This document shows, piece by piece, positions 8,144 to 16,571 of a stretch of 64,000 nucleotides of DNA. Under the pieces are notes generated by a model. It was not told the origin of the DNA. It ran no database searches and saw only the letters and a program-made list of their open reading frames with translations. Made by a program: the position numbers and the translations under genes. Location of the stretch: contig NZ_QFWW01000010.1 of the NCBI RefSeq assembly GCF_003265345.1, positions 40,773 through 104,772 on the forward strand. Reading direction: 5' to 3'. The stretch is from Lentzea terrae. GTDB lineage: Bacteria > Actinomycetota > Actinomycetes > Mycobacteriales > Pseudonocardiaceae. Positions within the stretch are counted from its first letter, which is position 1, and each line of letters starts with the position of its first letter.

Positions 8144-9862
8144 TCACAGCGCCGGGTAGGCGTTGCGCATGAGCTCCTGGAACTGCGCGGAGAACCACTT
8201 GCCGGACAACGGAGCGTCCGCCAGGGCACCCGACATGTTGTTGCCGTTGCGGATGTTTCCGGTGTAGGCCGGGTCGCACATCTTGTCCGCGCCCTTGCCC
8301 TCGTTGTTCGGGATCTCCTTGCTGGCACCGTCGGACTCGCCCGGCGGCTTCATCCACACGTAGGCGTCGACACCCGTCTCCGGTGCGGCCTTCGGGCGCT
8401 CGCCGAGGCCGGCACCCGACTGGTTGCACCAGTTGCCGAGGTGGATGCGCCGGTCGAGCCTGCCGCCGTTGACGTAGGCGTCCACGGTCGTGCGCGGGCC
8501 AGGACCGGTGGGACGGGCCGCGCCGCCCCAGCCGTTGCGGCTGGTGTCGATCAGCATGCCGACGCCGGAGTCGAAGCCGGCCTGCACAGCCCGCTGCCGG
8601 AACGCCTGCGCGTAGGACAGCTCGTCGATGTAGCGGTTCCAGTCCACCCACTTCGACTCGCGCACGGACTTGTCGATCGTGTCGTTGATCGAGAAGTACG
8701 GCTCCTTCAGCGCGCCGTAGTTCGCGGTGTTGGCGATGAACCCGTGCACGTTCGCCTTCGTGCTACCGGACGCGTTGGCCGCGGTGTACAGCAGCTCGGC
8801 GGTCGGGCCGAAGTTGTCGTCCCAGCCGATCCAGCCGTGGTGGCCGATGTCGAGGTAGTTGTAGACGTTCGGCACCGCGCCGAGCTTCGCGAGCGCGTAA
8901 CCGACACCCGTGACGTAGTTGCCGTTGTTCTTCATGACGTCGCACGCGTCCACCTTGGTCGGGCGCGGCGTCACGTTGGTGATCAGGTTCGGCAGCGAGT
9001 CGATCTCGACCGTGGTGACGATCCGCAGGTCCTTGTAGGCGGGCTTGGCGAAGATCGCCGCGATCGGGTCGATGTACTCGGTCTTGTACCGGTCGATCTC
9101 GGTGGGCTTGAGCTCACCGTTGGACGCCAGTGCCGAGCAGTCCCGGCCGGGCAGGTTGTAGATGACGAACTGGATCACCAGCGGCGCACCCGCCGCCTGG
9201 CGCACCGCCTCGTCCAGATGCGCTGCCACGCCACGGGAGTCGACCGTCCCGTTGATCGCCGCGATGCGGTCGATCCACACACCGGTCGGCTGGTTCGCGA
9301 CCCTGCTGCCGCCCGGCTCGGCGCTGGCCTTCGCCGCCCAGTCCGGGTTGATGTACTGCTTCGCGCCGACGTACGGGTTGTCGACGCGGTTACCTGGGTT
9401 CGGGTTGGTGTCACTGGTCGTCGTGGTGGTGGTCGTCGGCGACACGCCCGTGCAGACCGTGCCGTTCAAGGAGAACGACGACGGATCCACGTTGCTGGCA
9501 CCGGTGTAGCTGCCGTTGAACCCGATCTCGGTTGACCCGCCGGTGCCCAGGCTGCCGTTCCACGACATGCTCGTCGCCGTCACGTCCGCGCCCGACTGCG
9601 ACCAGTTGGCGCTCCAGCCTTGAGTCACCTTCTGCGAGCCCGGGAACGTGAACTTCAGTGTCCACGAAGACAGGGCGTCACCCAGGTTGGTGATCTTCAC
9701 CTTGCCACCGAACCCGCCGCCGCCCCAGTTGTTCGCCGTGTAGTCCACCCGGCAACCGGGTGCGGCGCCCGCGGGTGCGCTGAGCGCCACCCCGAACGTC
9801 GCGACGGCGGTGGCGACCACGACTCCTGCCGCGGCCAACCGCCTTCGTCCGTTGAGCCTCAT
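8144..9862 (-). CDS. Secreted GH6 cellobiohydrolase/cellulase with N-terminal CBM2
   Basis: 572-residue secreted glycoside hydrolase family 6 enzyme. Such enzymes hydrolyse cellulose by inversion, usually releasing cellobiose from the non-reducing end. The signal peptide (about 1-33) is followed by a CBM2 (about 34-135, GCRVDYTANNW to NGTVCTG), a Thr-rich linker and the GH6 barrel (about 150-572) with QFVIYNLPGRDC, TTVEIDSLPNL, LDIGHHGWIGW and the C-terminal YVWMKPPGESDG, all typical of the family. Length and loops fit an exo-acting Cel6B-type enzyme, but endo activity cannot be excluded. The ATG at 9862 is preceded by AGGAG; a GTG six nt upstream is possible. Last gene of the GH48-AA10-unknown-GH6 operon; the upstream gene ends 20 nt before. 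Confidence 0.92.
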   Translation of the reverse strand: MRLNGRRRLAAAGVVVATAVATFGVALSAPAGAAPGCRVDYTANNWGGGGFGGKVKITNLGDALSSWTLKFTFPGSQKVTQGWSANWSQSGADVTATSMSWNGSLGTGGSTEIGFNGSYTGASNVDPSSFSLNGTVCTGVSPTTTTTTTSDTNPNPGNRVDNPYVGAKQYINPDWAAKASAEPGGSRVANQPTGVWIDRIAAINGTVDSRGVAAHLDEAVRQAAGAPLVIQFVIYNLPGRDCSALASNGELKPTEIDRYKTEYIDPIAAIFAKPAYKDLRIVTTVEIDSLPNLITNVTPRPTKVDACDVMKNNGNYVTGVGYALAKLGAVPNVYNYLDIGHHGWIGWDDNFGPTAELLYTAANASGSTKANVHGFIANTANYGALKEPYFSINDTIDKSVRESKWVDWNRYIDELSYAQAFRQRAVQAGFDSGVGMLIDTSRNGWGGAARPTGPGPRTTVDAYVNGGRLDRRIHLGNWCNQSGAGLGERPKAAPETGVDAYVWMKPPGESDGASKEIPNNEGKGADKMCDPAYTGNIRNGNNMSGALADAPLSGKWFSAQFQELMRNAYPAL

Positions 9863-9882
9863 TGCCACGGATCTCCTGTCTG

Positions 9883-10335
9883 TCAATGGTGTTTGATCGG
9901 GATGAGCGCGCACGCGGTGAGCGTGCACTCGAGTCGTTTCAGGCCGAGGTGCTCCATACCGGTCGAGCCGGTGATCGCGAAGCCGTCCCCGAACACGAGG
10001 TCCGGGTCGCCCTTGACCTCGCCGCGAGCGAGCGCGGCGCGCCAGCCCTCCTCCAGTCCCGGCCGGAGCACCAGCAGGCCCAGCTGTTCGTAGGGCGGCT
10101 TCGAACACGTGCCCCACTCCGCGATGTACGGCCCGTAGACCTTCGCCCGCACCGGGCCGACGAACGCGGCGAAGTCCTCGCCTTTGCGCACGCCGGTGCA
10201 TTCCCCGGTGACCTGCTGCAGCCAGGCGGCGATCCCGTCGACGCCGCCCGCGGGGTCCGGGGCCGGTTCGGCGCGTGCGACCAAGATGGCGCACACGACC
10301 GAACCGGCCACGAAGAGGGCGAGGAGGACCCTCAT
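9883..10335 (-). CDS. Small secreted protein of unknown function, translationally coupled to the LPMO gene
   Basis: 150-residue protein I do not recognise. It has an N-terminal hydrophobic segment (MRVLLALFVAGSVVCAILV) that is a signal peptide or signal anchor, then a soluble domain with four cysteines (in GEC, GTC, LEC and TAC), enough for two disulfides, and a short basic C-terminus ending in IPIKHH. No metal-binding or lipobox motif is obvious. The ATG overlaps the LPMO stop as TGATG, so translation is probably coupled to the LPMO, and it is sandwiched between AA10 and GH6 genes. An extracytoplasmic accessory of the cellulase system is inferred from position only; no enzymatic function is claimed. 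Confidence 0.8.
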   Translation of the reverse strand: MRVLLALFVAGSVVCAILVARAEPAPDPAGGVDGIAAWLQQVTGECTGVRKGEDFAAFVGPVRAKVYGPYIAEWGTCSKPPYEQLGLLVLRPGLEEGWRAALARGEVKGDPDLVFGDGFAITGSTGMEHLGLKRLECTLTACALIPIKHH

Positions 10336-11594
10336 CACGGGATGGCGCAGGAGACTCCGTTGAGCGTGAAGCTCACCGGGTCCGTCACCGCCCCTGTCGT
10401 CGCCGCGTTGAACCCGAACTCCGCCGTGCCGCCGGCGGCGATGTCCGCGTTGTACGAGGCGCCCTTCGCCGTGGCCTTGCCGTCCGCGACGGTGATCGAG
10501 GACGACCAGTACGACGAAACCCGCTGCCCGGCCGGGAAGTCCCAGACGAGCTCCCATGCGCGCACGGCTTCCGAGCTGCCGTTGGCGATCTTCACGTTGG
10601 CCGTGTAGCCGCCGTTCCAGGTGCTCGGCTTGGTGTAGGTCACCGTGCAGGCGCCGGTGCCGGTGCCGCTGCCGGTGCGCACCGTGACGCCCGGTGACGA
10701 CGGCGAGGCGTTGCCCGCCGAGTCGGCCGCGACCACGCGGAAGGTGTAGTCGGTGTTGGACGACAATCCCCTGACCGTGACCGAGTTCGTGGTCGTGGTG
10801 GCGACCACCTGGTCACCGCGGTAGACGCGGTACTCCGTCACCCCGAAGTTGTCCGACGACGCCGGCCAGTCCAGCCGCACGGAGCTGCCGGTGACCGAGG
10901 ACGCGACCGGCGCACCCGGCGCGGTGGGCGGCTGGGTGTCCGGCACGCCACCGCCGAACACCACGTCCGAGCAGCTGTAGAACGCCTCGGGGCTGTCCGA
11001 GCGCTGCCAGAGCGAGTAGATGATGTGCCGGCCCGACTTGTTGGGCAGCCTGGCCTGCCAGCTGTACTCGCCGTTGCCCAGCGGCGGGTTGGTGATCTTG
11101 TCGAACGGTGCCGGTTCCAGGTCCGACCACTTGAGCGGCTTCGTGACGTCGAAGCCGTCCTTGGTCACGTACTGCTCCCACGTACCGGGGTGCGGTGCCC
11201 AGGCGTTGTACTTCAACGTGACCGTGGCGTTCGCGGTCACCTGGGTCGTCGGCCAGTCGGCCCGCGGCTGGTTGTAGGCGTCGTACTTCGTGGTCGGGCC
11301 GCACAGGTCGCCGTCAGGGACGATCTCCCGGTGCCGGCCGGCGGCGTTGCTGATCAGGTTGCCGTACCAGTCCCACAGCGGTTGCTTGCCGCCCTGCGCC
11401 ACCGCGGCGACGCACGCGGGGTTGGTCGGCTGCAGGTCGCCACCGCCGCTGCCCGCTCGGCCGTCCTGGTAGCAGAGGTACGTGCGGCTGCCGGGCCAGA
11501 CCATCGAACCGTGCGCGAGCGCGGGTGCGCTGGTCTGCACCAGAAGCGCGCCGACCGCCGCGCCGATCGCCAGGAGTGCGATTGGTTTTCTCAT
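10335..11594 (-). CDS. AA10 lytic polysaccharide monooxygenase with FnIII and C-terminal CBM2
   Basis: 419-residue secreted copper enzyme that cleaves crystalline polysaccharide oxidatively. Signal peptidase cleavage after ALA (residue 27) would expose His28 (HGSMVWPGSRTYLC), the N-terminal histidine brace of AA10; the second brace His is in APHPGTWEQY. The AA10 domain (28 to about 220) ends with FYSCSDVVF. A fibronectin type III module (about 230-312) and a CBM2 (about 318-419, ending NGVSCAIP) follow. The CBM2 points to cellulose rather than chitin as substrate, though the family can act on either. The ATG at 11594 has GAGGAG 7 nt upstream. It starts 11 nt after GH48 ends and is coupled by TGATG to the next gene. 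Functional partner of GH48 and GH6. Confidence 0.93.
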   Translation of the reverse strand: MRKPIALLAIGAAVGALLVQTSAPALAHGSMVWPGSRTYLCYQDGRAGSGGGDLQPTNPACVAAVAQGGKQPLWDWYGNLISNAAGRHREIVPDGDLCGPTTKYDAYNQPRADWPTTQVTANATVTLKYNAWAPHPGTWEQYVTKDGFDVTKPLKWSDLEPAPFDKITNPPLGNGEYSWQARLPNKSGRHIIYSLWQRSDSPEAFYSCSDVVFGGGVPDTQPPTAPGAPVASSVTGSSVRLDWPASSDNFGVTEYRVYRGDQVVATTTTNSVTVRGLSSNTDYTFRVVAADSAGNASPSSPGVTVRTGSGTGTGACTVTYTKPSTWNGGYTANVKIANGSSEAVRAWELVWDFPAGQRVSSYWSSSITVADGKATAKGASYNADIAAGGTAEFGFNAATTGAVTDPVSFTLNGVSCAIP

Positions 11595-11605
11595 CTCGAT
11601 GCTCC

Positions 11606-14482
11606 TCACCCGAAGATCTCGGCGTGCAGGGAGAAGGCGGTGGCGATCTCCGCCTGCGCCCAGAACCGGTGGTACGTGAACGTCGGCACCGGACCACCGT
11701 CCAGATAGGACTGGACCTTGGGCCACTGCGGGTCGTTGCGGAACATCGACCGCATGGACAGGAACGACGAACCCTGACCGATCTGGTCACCGTTCGGCAT
11801 CCGGCCGGTCCAGCCCGGTGGCACGTACGGGCCTTCACCGTTCGACGCGTTGTAGACGTCGTCGAAGCGGTTGTAGTCCGCACGAGTCTCCGGCGTGGCG
11901 ATGCCGAGGCTGTCCTGGTGCGCCAGCAAGGAGGTCAGCAGTCCCTCGCCGGTGGTCTTCGCCGCCGCGTTGCCCGACCTCGCCGCGTAGTTCAGCAGCA
12001 CCTTGGCCAGTGAGGCCGCGGTACCGACGTCCTGGTTGCGGTTCAACACGCGGACCTTCAGGTTCGCGTTCGCGCCGGGGTTGGTGGCGTTCCACGTGTC
12101 GGGTGCGCCGGTCCACTCCAGATCAGCGGGGATCTGGAAGTTGGTGCCCGTGGTGGTGTTCGCGATCGCCCACGGCACCCACTTGTCGAGGATCTTCTTC
12201 GCCCGAGCGTCGCCGGTCAGCCGGTACAGCGCCGCCGTGCGCTCGATGCCCCACACCTGGAAGCCGAACCAGCGGTTCGACGGCGGGTCACGCCACACCG
12301 GGTGGGCGTCGTAGTACATGCCGTAGAACGTCGGCGTGCCGGCGGGAGGCGCGGCGTACTGGCCCTCCCAGCTGTTCGTGACGCCACCGGCGATGCCGCC
12401 GTCGGCCGACTGCAGCCACTGCAGCATCTCGAGCTGCCGGCTCAGGCTCGTCGCCCAGTCCTGCTGTCCGGTGGCGGACAACGGCTTGAGCGCGGGCACG
12501 TTGGCGAGAGCGTGTGCTGCCAACGGGTTCTGGTAGCCCTGGTGTGAGGCTCCGTCACCGATGCGCCACGCCCAGCCGGCGCTCGTGTCGTACGCGCCAC
12601 CCCAGGCGTAGTACCAGGACATCAGGTAGTGCGCGCTGCTCTTGCCCGTGCCGCCGGGGCAGGAGCTGGGGCTGGAGCAGTTGCCGATGCGCTTGAAGTA
12701 CTTGTCGAACATGGCGTACCGCAGGTAGTCGCCCATCTTCGCGGCCTTGCCGATCTCGGGCGCGATCTGGGCTCCCTTGCCCTGCGCGTTCGCCCACTCC
12801 TGCGCGAGCAGTGCCACCTGCACCGCGCGGGCGTCCGCGTCCGGCGCGTTGGTGTACTTCCACTGCTTGGCGTAGGAGGCGTCCTTGGTGAACAGGTCCA
12901 GGAACCCGTTGGGGCCACCGTGCTTGAACGTGTCGCACGACGGCTGCGGGATCGTCTCCCACACCGACTCCGACGAACCGCGCTGGTAGGTGTTGATGTA
13001 CGACGGCGCCGTCGTGCCGTCACCGCACCGGCCGAAGCCGTAGGTGTTGTCGACGTCGATCAACCAGTGCATGCCGTAGATGTCCGAGTTGCCGTACGCG
13101 GACTTCAGCTCGGCCGCGATCGGGTCGGAACCGACCGGGATGTTGCTGTCCAACACGGCCGGGTACCGGTCCATCCGCGGGTGCTCGGGTGCGTAGGTCG
13201 CCGGCTTCGACGCGTTGTACGAGTCGTTGGTCGGCTGGTCCGCCTTGGCCGGGATGATGAACTTCTCCATCGAGGCCCACGCGGACTTGAACGGCGCCCA
13301 GTCACCGGACACGCGGCCGTAGCTCGCTTCCAGCCACAGGTAGTAGCTGAACGCCTCCGACGTCGTCTGGTGACCGTGGTCGGGTGCTTCCACCATCAGC
13401 GTCTCGACCGAGTGGTACGGCACGAGCAGGTCGCCGAACTTGCGGAAGTAGCCGCTCGCCGGATCCTTGATCTTGTTGTACTGGTCCAGGAACGCCTTGT
13501 TGAAGTCCGAAGTGGACGGGTCGATCTCCTTGACCGTGACGGTCGCCGGGCTGTGGCCGGGCGCCGACGCGGTGAAGGTCGCGGTCGCGAGCTCACCGCC
13601 GTTGTTCGCCGACCGCACCGTCACCGTCTGCTTCGCCGTGCCGGAGAACGTGAGCGTCTCCGGCGTCACCGTGAGGTCCGCGCTGCCACTGCGGGCGAGC
13701 GTGACGGTGACCGGCTGGCTCGGCGCCGTGGCCAGGGAGACGTCGAACGTCGCCGTCTGCCCCTGCTTCACCGAGACCGTGCTCGGCGAGGCCAGCACCG
13801 CGGGTCCCGCCAACACCTTCACCATCGCCGGCGCGGAGCTGCTCACCAGCCCGCGGTCGTCGGTCGCCCGTGCGGTGATCGGGTGATCGCCCGCCGTCGG
13901 CGACGTCCACGTGCCGGTGTACGGCGAACTGGTGTCGGACGCGATCAGCGTGTCACCGGCGTAGAAGTCGACCTTCGCCACCGTGCCGTCGCTGTCCGAC
14001 GCGGTCGCCGCCAGCGGGATCTGCGCGGGCAGGGTGTAGGTGCTGCCCGCAGTGGGCGCGGTGAGCGCGACCGTCGGCGCCTTGTTGGGGCCGGTGCAGG
14101 CGACCCCGTTCACCGCGAAGTCCGTGGGTGGCCGGTTGGTCGCACCCTTGCTGCCGTTGAAACCGACCTGCGCCGTACCGCCGGTCGGAATCGTGCGGGC
14201 CCAGTCGGGGTTGGTCACGGTGACCACGGCCCCGGTCTGGCTGAAGTTGCCGCTCCAGCCCTGCGTGACGCGTTGCCCGTCGGGGAACGTCCAGGTGAGG
14301 TTCCAGCCGTTCAACGCGTCGCCGTCGTTGCGGATCGACACGCTGGCGCCGAATCCGTTGTTCCACTCGTTGGTGACCTGATAGGTGACTGTGCAGGCAA
14401 CCGCGAGCGGTGCCGCCATCGCGGGTACCCCGCCGGCCACCATCACCGCCGCAACCGCCAGTGCCGTTGTTCGCCGAGTCAT
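11606..14482 (-). CDS. Secreted GH48 reducing-end cellobiohydrolase with N-terminal CBM2 and Ig-like modules
   Basis: 958-residue secreted processive cellulase, first gene of the operon. The signal peptide (about 1-28) is followed by a CBM2 (about 30-130), an Ig-like module (about 135-215, PTVALTAPTAGS), a second beta-sandwich (about 220-315), and the GH48 catalytic domain (about 322-958). The family stretch DHGHQTTSEAFSYY contains the proposed proton-donor Glu; DSYNASKPATYAPEHP, GMHWLIDVDN and WFGFQVWGIERTAALY are also characteristic. GH48 enzymes attack crystalline cellulose from the reducing end and work synergistically with GH6 and AA10, the other products of this operon. The ATG at 14482 has GAGGG upstream. 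A perfect CebR-like palindrome lies 21 bp before the start, so repression relieved by cellobiose or cellotriose is likely. Confidence 0.94.
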   Translation of the reverse strand: MTRRTTALAVAAVMVAGGVPAMAAPLAVACTVTYQVTNEWNNGFGASVSIRNDGDALNGWNLTWTFPDGQRVTQGWSGNFSQTGAVVTVTNPDWARTIPTGGTAQVGFNGSKGATNRPPTDFAVNGVACTGPNKAPTVALTAPTAGSTYTLPAQIPLAATASDSDGTVAKVDFYAGDTLIASDTSSPYTGTWTSPTAGDHPITARATDDRGLVSSSAPAMVKVLAGPAVLASPSTVSVKQGQTATFDVSLATAPSQPVTVTLARSGSADLTVTPETLTFSGTAKQTVTVRSANNGGELATATFTASAPGHSPATVTVKEIDPSTSDFNKAFLDQYNKIKDPASGYFRKFGDLLVPYHSVETLMVEAPDHGHQTTSEAFSYYLWLEASYGRVSGDWAPFKSAWASMEKFIIPAKADQPTNDSYNASKPATYAPEHPRMDRYPAVLDSNIPVGSDPIAAELKSAYGNSDIYGMHWLIDVDNTYGFGRCGDGTTAPSYINTYQRGSSESVWETIPQPSCDTFKHGGPNGFLDLFTKDASYAKQWKYTNAPDADARAVQVALLAQEWANAQGKGAQIAPEIGKAAKMGDYLRYAMFDKYFKRIGNCSSPSSCPGGTGKSSAHYLMSWYYAWGGAYDTSAGWAWRIGDGASHQGYQNPLAAHALANVPALKPLSATGQQDWATSLSRQLEMLQWLQSADGGIAGGVTNSWEGQYAAPPAGTPTFYGMYYDAHPVWRDPPSNRWFGFQVWGIERTAALYRLTGDARAKKILDKWVPWAIANTTTGTNFQIPADLEWTGAPDTWNATNPGANANLKVRVLNRNQDVGTAASLAKVLLNYAARSGNAAAKTTGEGLLTSLLAHQDSLGIATPETRADYNRFDDVYNASNGEGPYVPPGWTGRMPNGDQIGQGSSFLSMRSMFRNDPQWPKVQSYLDGGPVPTFTYHRFWAQAEIATAFSLHAEIFG

Positions 14483-14502
14483 GCCGCCGCCCTCTCGACA
14501 AA

Positions 14503-14516
14503 TGGGAGCGCTCCCA
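14503..14516. promoter_or_regulatory. CebR-type operator, perfect palindrome
   Basis: TGGGAGCGCTCCCA, identical to the known CebR box of Streptomyces cellulose and cello-oligosaccharide genes. It lies 21 bp upstream of the GH48 ATG and just downstream of a -10-like TACAGT (14528-14533, minus strand), a position suited to repression of the four-gene cellulase operon. The cebR gene itself is not in this window. Confidence 0.85.
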
Positions 14517-14527
14517 GAGTTCACGGC

Positions 14528-14533
14528 ACTGTA
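14528..14533 (-). promoter_or_regulatory. Possible -10 element of the GH48 operon promoter
   Basis: On the minus strand TACAGT lies about 12 bp before the CebR box and 46 bp before the GH48 start. No convincing -35 hexamer is seen at 16-18 bp, so the assignment rests mainly on spacing to the operator. Confidence 0.35.
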
Positions 14534-14664
14534 ACGTGGCTCATACCGGCCAATCGGGCACCGGAGCAGTCGCGATTACCCCGGTCGTCGCTGCACTTTG
14601 GGCGGTTCGATGCAGCGGACGCTCGTCTGCCGAACCCTCTTACTGCTCCCTTCGAGTGGAATCC

Positions 14665-14678
14665 TGGGACCGCTCCCA
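14665..14678. promoter_or_regulatory. Second CebR-type operator (one mismatch)
   Basis: TGGGACCGCTCCCA differs from the perfect box at 14503 by one base. The centres are 162 bp apart, so both could be held by one looped regulator or by two independent dimers. It lies in the 344-bp gap between the GH48 start and the CE2-type gene stop (14827); nothing else that looks coding is seen there. Confidence 0.65.
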
Positions 14679-14826
14679 GAAGACGTATTGGCCCCTTGCC
14701 ACACTTCGCACGGCCGAAAAATTCCGAAAAGTTAACCAGTTTTCGTTGGCACGACCGGAAACGGCGACCAATGGATCCCAGGACGCACGCCTGGGACCCA
14801 CCGGCCGTTGTCCGGGCTCTGTCCGA

Positions 14827-16239
14827 TCACCAGGCCAGGTTCAGCCCCGCGATGACCTCGCCCAGGCGTCCCGAGATCAGCTGGTGGTCGCGCTGCGAGA
14901 AGTGCCAGTCGCACCCGAGCAGGTCCACCGCCACGTCGCCGAAGTTCCAGAGGCGGATCCGGCCGTCGCCGCGCTCCTGCACGACCTGCCTGGCCGCGTC
15001 GGCGAACGTGCCGGAGGCCTGCGGCACGCCCACGAGGATCGTCGTGCCGGAGCCGTAGCGGTTGCGCAGCTTGGTCAGGAACTCCTGGTACGCCGCCTTG
15101 TACGCGGTCACGAGGCTCTGCTGGTCCGGCCACTGCTCGCCGGGGTTGAGCGCGGTGGAGAAGTCGTTGGTGCCCAGGCCGACCACGACGAGCTGCGGGT
15201 GCCACGTGCCGGGGTTCTGCCAGACGTCACCTTCGACGTTGAGCAACGCGCGGTCGTAGTAGGTGCGGTAGCTCTTGCCGGGATCGCCACCGTTGTAGTT
15301 GCGGACCATGCCACGACCGGAGAAAGCGTTGACCTGGTAGTCGGCGTTGAGCGAGCGGGCGGTGAGCGCGCCGAAGCTCACGTCGGTGTTGGTGTTGCGG
15401 TCGACGCCGCCGTTGGCCGAGCAGTCGCGGGTCGTGGACAGGTTGCCGTAGCCCGCGGTCAGCGAGTCGCCGATGAACTCGATCTGCCGGGTGCGCGCGG
15501 CGGGTTTCGCGAGGATCTCGCCGCCGGCCGCGGCGACGAACCCGCCGAACTCCCCCGACGCCCAGGTGCTCTCGGTGCGCTTGACCAGCCGGACGGTGTG
15601 CTGGGCGTTGCTCAGGTTGTTCACCCAGTAGGTGGTCCTGCCGGGCTTCGTCACCCGCGCGACGGTCGCGCCGTCGATCTGCACGTCGAACTCGTTGGCC
15701 GAGTCGTTGAGCGCGATCCCGACACCGGTGCCGCGGAACCTGCCCTCGAAGTACACGCCGGGCCAGGAGTACTGACCGGACTTCGTGACCCTGCCTGCCG
15801 TGTGGGCCTGCGCCAGGACGTCCGGCGCGGGTGCGGTGCCCGTGCAGGTCGTGCCGTTGAGCGCGAAACTGGCCGGCACCGGCGCCGTCGGTCCGTTCGC
15901 GACGAAGCCAAAGCCTGCGCTCGCACCGGTGCCGAGGGAGCCGTTGTAGCTCACGTTGTCGACGGCGACCTGGGCGCCGGACTGGCGCACCGTCCCGTTC
16001 CAGCTCTGGGTGATCGTCTGGCCGCCGCCGAACGACCAGGTCAGCTGCCAGCCGGTGACCGCGTCGCCGAGGTTCGTGACGTTCACGGAGGCGATGAACC
16101 CGCCCTGCCACTCGTTGGTCACCTCGTAGTCGACCCGGCACCCGGCGGCGGCTTTCGCCTCGGGAGCGCCGCTGAACGTGACAGCCGCCGTCAGTGCGGC
16201 GGCGAGGACGGCAGCTGCCGTCGACGTTGACCGGTGCAC
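14827..16239 (-). CDS. Secreted CE2-type SGNH esterase with N-terminal CBM2
   Basis: 470-residue secreted carbohydrate esterase of the CE2 type, which deacetylates xylan, glucomannan or similar polymers. The signal peptide (about 1-35) is followed by a CBM2 (about 36-135), a jelly-roll domain (about 150-245) and the SGNH hydrolase domain (about 250-470) with IEFIGDSLTAGYG (nucleophile Ser), VVVGLGTNDF, and GCDWHFSQRDHQ, whose final His belongs to the catalytic dyad. The GTG at 16239 has AGGAG 6 nt upstream and starts the signal sequence; the longer reading frame has no ribosome site. Independent of the cellulase operon behind it, since a 344-bp gap with CebR boxes separates them. A large palindrome lies in its upstream region. 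Confidence 0.86.
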   Translation of the reverse strand: MHRSTSTAAAVLAAALTAAVTFSGAPEAKAAAGCRVDYEVTNEWQGGFIASVNVTNLGDAVTGWQLTWSFGGGQTITQSWNGTVRQSGAQVAVDNVSYNGSLGTGASAGFGFVANGPTAPVPASFALNGTTCTGTAPAPDVLAQAHTAGRVTKSGQYSWPGVYFEGRFRGTGVGIALNDSANEFDVQIDGATVARVTKPGRTTYWVNNLSNAQHTVRLVKRTESTWASGEFGGFVAAAGGEILAKPAARTRQIEFIGDSLTAGYGNLSTTRDCSANGGVDRNTNTDVSFGALTARSLNADYQVNAFSGRGMVRNYNGGDPGKSYRTYYDRALLNVEGDVWQNPGTWHPQLVVVGLGTNDFSTALNPGEQWPDQQSLVTAYKAAYQEFLTKLRNRYGSGTTILVGVPQASGTFADAARQVVQERGDGRIRLWNFGDVAVDLLGCDWHFSQRDHQLISGRLGEVIAGLNLAW

Positions 16240-16355
16240 ACCCAGCTCCTCTTGTCCACTATGGACTTCGAATCCGATGGAAACGTTCTCAAGCGGACCG
16301 TAGCCGACTCGCACGACACCGTGAAGACCGTTGCAGCACAACGTTTTCCGTCGAA

Positions 16356-16394
16356 TCGACGACGTTCGACGGTGAATCGTCGAAACGTCGTCGA
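16356..16394. promoter_or_regulatory. Large palindrome between divergent CE2-type esterase and response regulator
   Basis: Arms TCGACGACGTTCGACG (16356-16371) and CGTCGAAACGTCGTCGA (16378-16394) pair almost perfectly (one extra A in the second arm) around a 6-bp centre. The 332-bp divergent gap (16240-16571) holds no other obvious feature except a GAAACGTTC-like site near 16278-16287. Candidate operator for the two-component regulator or for another repressor. Confidence 0.45.
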
Positions 16395-16571
16395 TGCCGA
16401 GTGCGTGCAACACGAGCAGTAGTTGAACGTTTAACCACCGTATGCTGACCCCCGCCGACCGGCTGGTGAGAACCCGTCAGTCGGCGGGTGCCACCTGCCA
16501 GGTTTCGGATGGCAGAACCGCACCGGTGTTGGCGAGACTGAGCACGTGCAGGATCCACAGAGGAGCGTGAC

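Noticed and set aside
8144..10294. Longer N-terminal extension of the GH6 gene
   Set aside because: The extension would overlap the small secreted-protein gene. The ATG at 9862 begins a signal peptide and has AGGAG upstream.
14771..14812. Inverted repeat TCCCAGG / CCTGGGA near 14777-14797 as a third CebR box
   Set aside because: The arms are separated by 7 bp, unlike the contiguous 14-bp CebR palindrome. It is more likely a chance or minor hairpin near the CE2-type gene stop.
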